From: JBCDIQ01 sp039024295
GTDB lineage: Bacteria; Bacteroidota; Bacteroidia; J057
Assembly: GCA_039024295.1 (NCBI GenBank)
Contig: JBCDIQ010000336.1
Span: forward strand, 1 to 6,537
DNA: 6,537 bases
Direction of reading: 5' to 3'
Shown: piece by piece, positions 1-5,801 of the stretch
Layout: every line of letters begins with the position of its first letter
How positions within the stretch are numbered: the first letter of the stretch is position 1
Notes under the pieces: model-generated
The model's input: only the letters and a program-made list of their open reading frames with translations
The model's database searches: none
Told to the model about the DNA's origin: nothing
Program-made: the position numbers and the translations under genes

Positions 1-1214
1 CAAACCCTGCCATCATGATGAAGCAGAAGGTTGCGGTTGCGCTGCCGGGTGCCTATATCAATGGTACGCATACCGGCTTCTCCATGAATGATTTACTCAG
101 CACCAATGACGCAGGGGAAAACCAACTTAGCCTGGAAGCGGCCCTGGAACAGATGCAAGGAGCTCACTACGTCCGTGCCCAAACTGAAATTGAACCCTTG
201 GCCATTGGATTGCGGTTCAACAAATTTCAGCTTGGGGTCTCTTATCGGTTTCTTACGGATGTTTTCCTGGCCTATCCTACCGAGCTGCCGGTTCTGGGCT
301 GGGAGGGTAATGCATCATTTGTTGGGGAAAAAGTGGACATCTCTCCCCGACTTTCTGCCTCAGCCTGGCACGAAATGGCCGTAGGAACTGCAGTTAAATT
401 ACCCGGTGATAACCTGACCCTGGGAATTCGGGCAAAATACCTAAAGGGCGTAGCCAACCTTTCCAGCGGGGCTGGTTCCCTTTCTCTTCGTACCTCGGAG
501 GATATGTATCACCTTCAGGTGGAGGTTGATCAGCAGCTAAGGGCAACTGGCATCATCCTTCCCGATTCCCTGGAAACCGTTGGAGATTGGAACCCTGAAG
601 TTGACCTAGACCCTATGGCCGCTAACCACGGTTTTGCCATGGACATAGGGGTTGTGTATGAAATCAGTGATCGTATGCAATTTTCGGCAAGTGTATTGGA
701 CCTGGGAAATATTTGGTGGACCGAGGGTTCTAATCGTTTATCCGCCACAGGTGATTTCACGTTTGAAGGCCTGGATATTGGAGACTTGATAGAAAATGAC
801 AGCGCTGCGATAGAACAGTTTACCGATAGCCTGGAGAATTCCCTATCGCTTGCCAGCAGAGATGCCAATTACCTGTCTGGTACCCCCACCAAACTCCTGC
901 TAAGTGCAAGGTTCACCCCGGTAAAGCACCTGCACCTTCAGGGAATGGTGTACAGCGAATGGCTTCAGGGCATTACCATGCCGGGCATTGCGTTTAACCT
1001 CACCAAAGAGTTTGGCAAAACCCTGGTCTTGGGGGCTACCTACTCTGTGAGAAACCGCCAGGAGGACAACCTGGGCGCAAGTATTCGACTCAAGGCGGGC
1101 CCCTGTCATTGGTTCCTGATCACGGATAACCTGCTGGATTACGTAATGCCCCTCAAAGCTCAAAACCCCAATATCCGTTTTGGGATGAATCTGATGTTTG
1201 GGCGTAGAGAATAA
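1..1214 (+). CDS. DUF5723-type outer-membrane beta-barrel protein, 5' end cut off by the window
   Basis: Predicted outer-membrane barrel protein of unknown function, of the type common in Bacteroidota (DUF5723 resemblance judged by eye). The first ATG in the frame is at 15, but the frame is open to the window edge and the residues just before it read N-P-A-I. An NPA motif is typical of the start of the mature barrel in this group, so the real start and signal peptide lie upstream and ATG 15 is probably internal. About 400 residues are visible. They include the family-like stretches VALPGAYINGTHTGFSMNDL, GLRFNKFQLGVSYRF, GWEGNASFVG and LGIRAKYLKGVANLS, then alternating hydrophobic strands and a C-terminal strand ending NIRFGMNLMFGRRE, as expected for a barrel. 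The gene converges on the minus-strand remnants to its right. I see no clear terminator after the TAA at 1212-1214. Family fairly sure; function unknown. Confidence 0.78.
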   Translation, partial: NPAIMMKQKVAVALPGAYINGTHTGFSMNDLLSTNDAGENQLSLEAALEQMQGAHYVRAQTEIEPLAIGLRFNKFQLGVSYRFLTDVFLAYPTELPVLGWEGNASFVGEKVDISPRLSASAWHEMAVGTAVKLPGDNLTLGIRAKYLKGVANLSSGAGSLSLRTSEDMYHLQVEVDQQLRATGIILPDSLETVGDWNPEVDLDPMAANHGFAMDIGVVYEISDRMQFSASVLDLGNIWWTEGSNRLSATGDFTFEGLDIGDLIENDSAAIEQFTDSLENSLSLASRDANYLSGTPTKLLLSARFTPVKHLHLQGMVYSEWLQGITMPGIAFNLTKEFGKTLVLGATYSVRNRQEDNLGASIRLKAGPCHWFLITDNLLDYVMPLKAQNPNIRFGMNLMFGRRE

Positions 1215-1315
1215 GCGGTATGTTGATAATATTGGTTATTCTGACCATTTAAGAGTAGGGCAGGTATTCTCAATGCGCATACTTCCCTTTCTGGTTCGTG
1301 GATCGGTAATTCGTT

Positions 1316-1387
1316 GCTTCTTCCTTTGTCCCCATCAAGTCATAAAGCCTGTAACAGGTAGACTGGCGGCAAATAGATCGAAGAAAA
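1316..1387 (-). pseudogene. Remnant of a PepSY protein last transmembrane helix, with in-frame stop
   Basis: Read on the minus strand, this block gives FFDLFAASLPVTGFMT, a stop, then WGQRKK. The intact PepSY protein reads FFLSLFAASLPVTGFMIWWGRRKK at residues 356-379. The stop (TGA, complement of 1335-1337) replaces the first Trp of the WWG pair. Across 42 aligned bases (1333-1374 against 4566-4607) I count 33 identities, and most differences are silent. The source was therefore a diverged working paralogue, not a fresh copy. Nothing similar to the rest of PepSY is seen upstream on its strand (1388-1470). After the block the frame runs to a TAA at 1236-1238 without further similarity. It cannot encode a working protein. 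Confidence 0.72.
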
Positions 1388-1470
1388 TCCTTAAATCCAG
1401 TCGGATTAATAAAGATTGTTTGCAGTTGAATTGCAGATTATCTTAACTAATTTCATAAAGTTTGAGGCGT

Positions 1471-1742
1471 TTAATCCCTTGAAGACATCCTTTGTGAAGG
1501 GCCCAGGGCAAGAGTGATAAATGTTAAACGGCACGCTCCCCCAACAGTGGCTGCACCAGCCGCCTCGGTTTCCTTCTGCGGCCGCACCCACCAAATCATA
1601 AAGCCCGTAATGGGCAAACCAGCCGCAAACATGCACATAGAAAAAGGCGATGACTTTTCCAGGTAATCCGGCGATGGCACCTACATGGATATCGTAGTTA
1701 TAGGTGCAGAATTTTTTCCCAACGGTTTTGTCCGCCTTCTTT
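1471..1742 (-). pseudogene. Frameshifted 3' remnant of a second PepSY protein
   Basis: The first part reads ADKTVGKKFCTYNYDIHVGA then IAGLPGKVIAFF, matching residues 326-357 of the intact PepSY protein, including the conserved YDIH histidine motif. A one-base insertion between 1631 and 1640 then shifts the frame. In the next frame the last helix continues as SMCMFAAGLPITGFMIWW followed by VRPQKE and a non-homologous tail to a TAA at 1471-1473. Clear DNA similarity spans about 1569-1735; within it, 1589-1630 matches 4566-4607 at 40 of 42 bases. Similarity begins abruptly at about 1735, eight bases from the end of the ATPase gene at 1743. More than three quarters of the gene is absent, and the break coincides with that neighbour, which suggests the ATPase segment replaced or interrupted it. 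Not functional. Confidence 0.82.
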
Positions 1743-2975
1743 TTAATCCACTTCATTTAGCAACCAGTGGAAAACATTCTCATGAAGAATACCTCCACGG
1801 TTCTGCGTAAATGAATCTGCTGTAAGTAGCATCTTTGGATAGTTATCTTTGATTTTTTCCAGTGCACCGAATTCTCTTTCTTTTGTGCTTTCGCGCTCGA
1901 TGTGCCAGGCTACCTGATAATATTCTATGCCTCCTGTATGGGTTTTACAGACAAAATCCACTTCGTTATTTCTCCCTTTACCTGTCCATATTTTATATCC
2001 TCTACGTAACAATTCCAGATAAACTACATTTTCCAGAATATGCCCCCTGTCGGCAGTACGCTCTTTACCAATCAACATATTCAACAGACCAGGATCGACC
2101 AGATAGTATTTTTCTTGTGTGGCCAATTGCCTTCTTCCTTTCAGGTCAAAACGGTTAACTTTATAAAACACAAAGCTTGCTGTCAGGTATTCCAGGTACC
2201 GCTCTACAGTAGTATTGTGGATACTTTGCTGATCATTTTTTAAGGCTTTTGCGATGTTTCCCGGTGAAAGTGGATTGCCAATATTAGAAGCAACAAATTT
2301 CAGAACGTTTCCAAATGCCCGCTTGTCGTTGATCTGGTGTCTCTGCGTAATGTCTTTTTCGATAATCGTGGTGTAGATGGCTTCCAGGTATTCATAAACC
2401 TTGTCGTTCCCCAATTCGCGCAATTCTACGCCTTTAGGTAAGGAGGTTTCATTTACATAGTCGAAAAATAAAGCCTCGAAATTGAGATACTTATTTGAGC
2501 TGTCAATGCCTCTTGCACTGAGGTACTCGCAGAATGAAAAAGGCAATATAGAGATTTCCACGTACCGGCCGCTCAACAAAGTCGCTAACTCACTACTCAA
2601 CAAAAAAGCATTGGACCCTGTGATGTACACATCCACATTTTCTGTGGCAAATAGCCCATCTACCATACGCTCAAATGCAGCAATATTTTGTACTTCATCT
2701 AAGAAAATATAATTGGTCCTATCTTTCTGAAGATTGGACTTGATTTCGAAGTAAAGGTCCTGCCAGGATTTATTGACATAGTTCTCAGGCAATTCGAAGT
2801 TATAAAACTGAACCTGTTTTTTATCTATGCCCTGCTTTAATAGCCTTTCTCGGTAAATTTCTAGCAAGGTACTTTTTCCACTTCGCCGAAGACCGGTGAC
2901 TACTTTTATGAGATCTTTGTCCTTATATGCCAGCAGCTTGTCAACATATGCTACTCGGTTAATGAATTTTGACAT
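1743..2975 (-). CDS. ATP-binding protein, AAA ATPase with DUF4143 (COG1373-type)
   Basis: A 410-residue cytoplasmic ATPase of a family with no settled role. Walker A is GLRRSGKST at residues 28-36 and Walker B is YIFLDE at 89-94. ITGSNAFLLSSELATLLSGR (118-137) follows, carrying the sensor Asn and an arginine typical of the family, then LPFSFCEYL. The C-terminal DUF4143 half (about 255-380) has YYLVDPGLLN and a PD-(D/E)xK-like set: E315 in LENVVYLEL, E338 and D340 in NEVDFV, and Q354 in YYQVAW. The usual GG-F/M-P motif after the AAA part is replaced here by ETSLP (176-180), which is unusual. The start MSKFINRVAYVDKLLAYKDK fits the family and begins 15 bases after a perfect 18-bp inverted repeat. 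The gene is visibly more AT-rich than the flanking barrel and PepSY genes, hinting at separate origin. Its 3' end abuts a PepSY remnant. Family call is secure; biological role unknown. Confidence 0.93.
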   Translation of the reverse strand: MSKFINRVAYVDKLLAYKDKDLIKVVTGLRRSGKSTLLEIYRERLLKQGIDKKQVQFYNFELPENYVNKSWQDLYFEIKSNLQKDRTNYIFLDEVQNIAAFERMVDGLFATENVDVYITGSNAFLLSSELATLLSGRYVEISILPFSFCEYLSARGIDSSNKYLNFEALFFDYVNETSLPKGVELRELGNDKVYEYLEAIYTTIIEKDITQRHQINDKRAFGNVLKFVASNIGNPLSPGNIAKALKNDQQSIHNTTVERYLEYLTASFVFYKVNRFDLKGRRQLATQEKYYLVDPGLLNMLIGKERTADRGHILENVVYLELLRRGYKIWTGKGRNNEVDFVCKTHTGGIEYYQVAWHIERESTKEREFGALEKIKDNYPKMLLTADSFTQNRGGILHENVFHWLLNEVD

Positions 2976-2990
2976 CCACTAAATTTTTAG

Positions 2991-3037
2991 ATAAAATCAT
3001 TAAAACTTTACTTTTATGCAAGTTTTAATGATTTTAT
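2991..3037. repeat. Perfect 18-bp inverted repeat before the minus-strand ATPase gene
   Basis: The left arm ATAAAATCATTAAAACTT (2991-3008) and right arm AAGTTTTAATGATTTTAT (3020-3037) are exact reverse complements around an 11-base loop. The repeat ends 15 bases before the ATG at 2975. Between them lies a small imperfect palindrome, CTAAATTTTTAG (2979-2990). No T-run follows on the plus strand. Position and symmetry fit an operator or a 5' leader hairpin controlling the ATPase gene; the sequence alone does not separate these. Confidence 0.85.
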
Positions 3038-3203
3038 GAACGACCTCTGTTCCACAGTTGCGGATATTTTAGGTGTTTTGACCAAGCTGCCCCTCCCCGC
3101 CAAGACGCTCGGAGTAGCTAACCAACCGCCTAAACAAACCCCACATCGCTCGCAACCTGATGTAGCAATTCCTTTCCGAATTCCGTGCACCCTGCCACTT
3201 CTT
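3038..3203. other. Unexplained spacer between the two divergent ATPase genes
   Basis: This stretch is more GC-rich than the AT-rich repeats on either side. It lies between the 18-bp inverted repeat and the leader of the plus-strand ATPase. Small open frames exist on both strands (plus from 3036, minus from 3223), but neither resembles a protein I recognise and both run into the repeat elements. It may be a decayed gene or a dispersed repeat. I cannot assign it. Confidence 0.4.
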
Positions 3204-3241
3204 TTCGTTATTAATGAGTACATTTATTCATTACAAACGAA
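3204..3241. repeat. Imperfect inverted repeat in the leader of the plus-strand ATPase gene
   Basis: The arms TTCGTTATTAATGA (3204-3217) and TCATTACAAACGAA (3228-3241) pair at 12 of 14 positions around a 10-base loop. The ATG at 3214, the first in the long ATPase frame, falls inside the left arm, which argues against it as the true start. The repeat ends 30 bases before the favoured ATG at 3272. Its place mirrors the perfect inverted repeat before the other ATPase gene, so a similar control role is inferred. Confidence 0.6.
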
Positions 3242-3276
3242 CACTTTTGCTCATTGCCAACGAACAGTTTTATGCT
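3229..3276 (+). repeat. Two-unit imperfect tandem repeat ending at the favoured ATPase start
   Basis: Unit 1 (3229-3251) is CATTACAAACGAACACTTTT followed by GCT. Unit 2 (3252-3276) is CATTGCCAACGAACAGTTTT followed by ATGCT. They differ by three substitutions and a two-base insertion, and that insertion creates the ATG at 3272. Unit 1 overlaps the right arm of the inverted repeat, so the CATT..AACGAA core occurs twice directly and once inverted. Clustered copies beside a start codon look like protein-binding sites or a slipped duplication. Confidence 0.6.
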
Positions 3277-4473
3277 CCTCAAATCGGAAATAGAAAAAGC
3301 GGTCGCTCAGCAAGCACTTCCATACCCAAAAAAGAAGAAGGTATTGAGCGCGGTGTACTGCCTAAGATAGAACTGGGTAAAACGCATGTATTAGTTATCA
3401 CCGGGGTAAGGCACTGTGGAAAAAGTACGCTTATGCTTCAGTTGAGTCGTAGGGAGAAAGAAAAATTTTCAATCTTCAACTTTGAGGATCACCGGGTTTT
3501 CAACTTCGATACGGACGACTTCCCTAAACTGACGGAGGTTTTAGATACTTCTGAGATCTTATTCCTGGATGAAATTCAGAATGTGACCGCGTGGGAAGTT
3601 TTCGTTAGGCACCTTCACGACAAGGGGAAAATACTTTGTATAACTGGATCAAACGCTTCGCTATTAAGTAGCGAGTTGAGTACCCGACTGACCGGGCGGA
3701 ATCTTCAGCTAGAACTTTTCCCTTTTTCTTTTGATGAGTACTGCCAGTTCAAAGGTGCCAACCAAAACGATGTTTCGTTTCGGGATTATCTCCAGAAGGG
3801 TGGTTTTCCAGACTATCTATCCACGGATAACAAAGAAGTCCTACAACAATTGTTCAAGGATGTTATCTATCGGGATATTATTGTGCAACCCGGGGTGCGT
3901 AATCACAAAGCCCTCATTGATATCGGTTTGTATTTGATCTCCAACGTAGCGAAGGAATATTCACTGAATAGACTTAAGAAGACGTTTGGCCTGGGATCGG
4001 TCAATACAGTAAGTGAGTATATTCAATGGCTGGAGGATAGCTACGTTTTATTTTCCCTACCGAGGTTTAGCTGGTCAGCAAAAAGTATCGCGATCAACCC
4101 CCGCAAAGTATACACCATAGATACGGGCTTTGCCCGAGCCAATTCGCTCAGCTTCAGCAAAGATTCGGGGCGTCTATTCGAAAATGCCGTATATCTCCAA
4201 TTGAGGCGTGCCTACAAGGACCTCTATTATTTTAGGGATAAGGGCGAATGCGATTTTGTCGTACGGGAAGGAAGCAATGTGAGTAAAGTGCTACAAGTCT
4301 GCTGGGAAGTTAATCGGGATAATATGAAAAGAGAGGTGGATGGACTCCGCGAAGCGATGCGCTTTTTCAACCTGAAAGAAGGTTTTATCATTACGATGGA
4401 TCAGGAAGACGAGCTAAAAGCCGATGGCGGGATCATTCGTTTGCTTCCAGCGTGGAAATGGTTTTCTTCCTAG
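3272..4473 (+). CDS. ATP-binding protein, AAA ATPase with DUF4143 (COG1373-type), N-terminus in another frame
   Basis: A second member of the family, from a different branch than the minus-strand one. The long frame (open from ATG 3214) holds Walker A GVRHCGKST, Walker B ILFLDE, the ITGSNASLLSSELSTRLTGR segment, FPFSFDEY and an intact GGFP motif. Its DUF4143 half has VYTIDTGFA, FENAVYLQL, ECDFVV and VLQVCWE. Before residue EEGIER, that frame reads unlike the family. The family-like start MLLKSEIEKAVAQQ instead begins at ATG 3272 in the +2 frame and runs to a TAG at 3368-3370. A -1 shift at A AAA AAG (3328-3334) joins them into PKK-EEGIERGVL, giving 400 residues. Without a shift, an ATG-3214 protein would have an unrelated 40-residue head. 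No obvious Shine-Dalgarno or strong downstream hairpin is seen, so a lost A or a sequence error is at least as likely as programmed shifting. The 3' end overlaps PepSY by 41 bp. Confidence 0.87.
3328..3334 (+). other. A AAA AAG heptamer where the two ATPase frames join
   Basis: In the frame of ATG 3272 the codons are CCA AAA AAG, so the heptamer has the same sequence and phase as the -1 slippery site of E. coli dnaX. Slipping back one base continues as GAA GAA GGT ATT GAG, which is the conserved body of the ATPase. The same result follows if one A was lost from an original run of seven. I see no convincing stimulatory stem-loop just downstream and no purine-rich site upstream. Confidence 0.55.
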
Positions 4474-5686
4474 TTGCCCTCACCTTCTCCTGCCCCATCC
4501 TAATCGGTGAGCCCGAACGGCTTCGCCTGCGTGCATTTTGGCTTCGTTCCTTCTTCCTCCTGCCCCACCAAATCATAAAGCCCGTAACGGGCAAACTAGC
4601 CGCAAACAAACTCAGGAAAAAGGCGATGACCTTCCCCGGCAATCCCCCGATGGCCCCTACATGGATGTCATAGTTGTAGGCGCGGACCTTTTCTCCATTG
4701 GTTTTGTCTGCCCAGCCGGTGGAAGCAAGTTGCTTGCCGGAATACTGGTCGAATTGTAGAGATACACTTTGGGTGCGGTCCTCATATTTTACAAAAGAAC
4801 CAATGGTCCCCGAAGAGTCCTTGGGGAGGTTAAGGTAATAGGTGGTGGCCTCTGGATGTTGGGCCTGCAGGTGATGATACACCCTATCCACCGGATGTGT
4901 GGAAACAAGCGGAGCCAGCGTAGATTCCACTTTCTGCCGTTCTTTCTCGATGGTTTTACCTCCATTGGCAATCCATTGTACCCCATCGTTAAACCAGGTA
5001 AAAGCCCACATCAAGCCCGTGAGGGCGATGAAGATGACCAAAAACATGCTGTAAAAGCCCAGGATGTTGTGCAAGTCGTAGTTTTTGCGCTTCCAGCGGG
5101 TGGTGGGCTTCCAGCGAAACCAGAACCGCTGCTTACGGGCCGCCCTGTTTTTGGGCCACCACAGGACCAAACCGCTGATGAGCAGGAAAACAAACATAAG
5201 GGTAGCTGCTCCCACAATCGGCTGCCCGATGTCATTTTTCAGCAAGAGGCTCCAGTGCAGCCACAACACAAAATTAAAAAACTCAAAGGTTTGGTCTTCC
5301 TTTTTGACCACCTCCGAGGTGTGAGGGTTTACATACACCCATAGGTTGTGCTTAATTTCATCCCAGTACCAAATGCCGGAGGTGTCCTTATTGGGCGCAA
5401 AACTCCTAAAAATTACGCTCTTTTCGGGCGAATTCTCTACGGTCATGCGCTGTACGGGAATGTCAGGACCTAGTGCTTGCTGGGCAGCTTCCAGGTGTTG
5501 GCTTAGGGCGATGGGTTCAGCAGCCACAACCGGGACTTCCACCGTAAGCTTATCCGCATACGCCCACGCTTTGATCTCCTCCTCAAATGCCCAGATACAC
5601 CCCGTGATGCCCAGAATAAACACCACCAGCCCGGAGATGAGTCCGAGCCAGAGGTGGAGTTGTCCGATGAGTTTTTTGATGGTCAT
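4433..5686 (-). CDS. PepSY-associated transmembrane protein, XusC-like
   Basis: A 417-residue inner-membrane protein of the PepSY_TM family (COG3182), linked in Bacteroidota to siderophore and iron uptake. Four membrane segments are visible: residues about 13-34 (LWLGLISGLVVFILGITGC), 157-177, 208-230 and 350-374. Histidines near the membrane edges, H11 in QLHLW, H144 in LWLHW, H206 in YDLHN and H342 in YDIHV, are in the family's usual places and could bind haem or metal (inference). The PepSY-like periplasmic part lies between the first two helices. The ATG at 5684-5686 is supported by the typical MTIKKLIGQLHLWLGL start. After WWGRRKKE the Arg-rich tail of about 35 residues has no family look, and its last 13 codons are antisense to the ATPase end, so the original C-terminus may have been replaced. 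It lies 115 bp after a propeller-like gene on the same strand, the order seen for XusB and XusC. Confidence 0.9.
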   Translation of the reverse strand: MTIKKLIGQLHLWLGLISGLVVFILGITGCIWAFEEEIKAWAYADKLTVEVPVVAAEPIALSQHLEAAQQALGPDIPVQRMTVENSPEKSVIFRSFAPNKDTSGIWYWDEIKHNLWVYVNPHTSEVVKKEDQTFEFFNFVLWLHWSLLLKNDIGQPIVGAATLMFVFLLISGLVLWWPKNRAARKQRFWFRWKPTTRWKRKNYDLHNILGFYSMFLVIFIALTGLMWAFTWFNDGVQWIANGGKTIEKERQKVESTLAPLVSTHPVDRVYHHLQAQHPEATTYYLNLPKDSSGTIGSFVKYEDRTQSVSLQFDQYSGKQLASTGWADKTNGEKVRAYNYDIHVGAIGGLPGKVIAFFLSLFAASLPVTGFMIWWGRRKKERSQNARRRSRSGSPIRMGQEKVRATRKKTISTLEANE

Positions 5687-5722
5687 AGTTTATACGAAAC
5701 CTTTCTTGGCTATATGAAAGAG

Positions 5723-5730
5723 GAAAGCTA
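5723..5730 (-). promoter_or_regulatory. Possible Bacteroidota -7 box for the PepSY gene
   Basis: On the minus strand this reads TAGCTTTC, seven of eight to the Bacteroidota TAnnTTTG consensus. It sits about 36 bases before the ATG and after the terminator. A T-rich TTTTTC lies about 20 bases further upstream, but a true TTTG -33 box is absent. Weak, motif-only evidence. Confidence 0.28.
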
Positions 5731-5737
5731 TAATCTC

Positions 5738-5761
5738 CGACCTTTTGTTGGAAAAAGGTCG
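5738..5761 (-). promoter_or_regulatory. Hairpin competing with the terminator before the PepSY gene
   Basis: On the minus strand CGACCTTTT (complement of 5753-5761) pairs exactly with AAAAGGTCG (complement of 5738-5746) around a six-base loop. Its first arm reuses the CGACC and T-run of the terminator, so the two structures exclude each other. This resembles an antiterminator. It could also be chance in a short repeat-rich spacer. Confidence 0.5.
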
Positions 5762-5779
5762 CAACCAATCGCTGCGACC
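5752..5779 (-). terminator. Rho-independent terminator after the propeller-like gene
   Basis: On the minus strand a perfect seven-base stem GGTCGCA/TGCGACC (complements of 5773-5779 and 5757-5763) with a nine-base loop is followed at once by TTTTT (5752-5756). It begins about 22 bases after the stop codon at 5802-5804, the expected place. The T-run is short, so leaky read-through into the PepSY gene is possible. Confidence 0.72.
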
Positions 5780-5801
5780 AATAAAGATAAATATTCGGTG
5801 A

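Larger units (their letters stand above)
1215..1742. other. Gene-free stretch holding two PepSY gene remnants
   Basis: These 528 bases have no intact gene. Two short blocks (about 1316-1387 and 1569-1735) match the 3' part of the PepSY gene at 4433-5686 on the minus strand and are listed separately. The rest (1215-1315, 1388-1568) shows no recognisable protein, tRNA or clear terminator in any frame. A plus-strand reading frame at 1198-1446 runs antisense to one remnant and looks spurious. Confidence 0.7.

Noticed and set aside
1198..1446. An 82-codon plus-strand frame after the barrel gene.
   Set aside because: It overlaps the barrel gene's 3' end and is antisense to a PepSY remnant.
1316..1735. 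The repeated PepSY-like blocks as a CRISPR array or terminal repeats of an insertion sequence.
   Set aside because: The copies are few, unevenly spaced and diverge mainly at silent codon positions, and no transposase or cas gene is visible.
1406..1756. A 116-codon minus-strand frame as a real small gene.
   Set aside because: Its first part is PepSY-like, but it then leaves the PepSY frame at a one-base insertion and its ATG lies in the end of the ATPase gene; it is a broken fragment.
3214..3271. ATG 3214 as the start of the plus-strand ATPase.
   Set aside because: It lies within an inverted repeat and the residues it adds do not resemble the family, whereas ATG 3272 in another frame gives the expected N-terminus.
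3036..3293. Small open frames on both strands between the ATPase genes (plus 3036-3293, minus 3014-3223).
   Set aside because: They run into the inverted and tandem repeats, lack a recognisable domain and overlap each other.
4769..5344. A 191-codon plus-strand open frame.
   Set aside because: It lies wholly antisense to the well-supported PepSY gene, has no recognisable domain and a composition expected of a complementary shadow.
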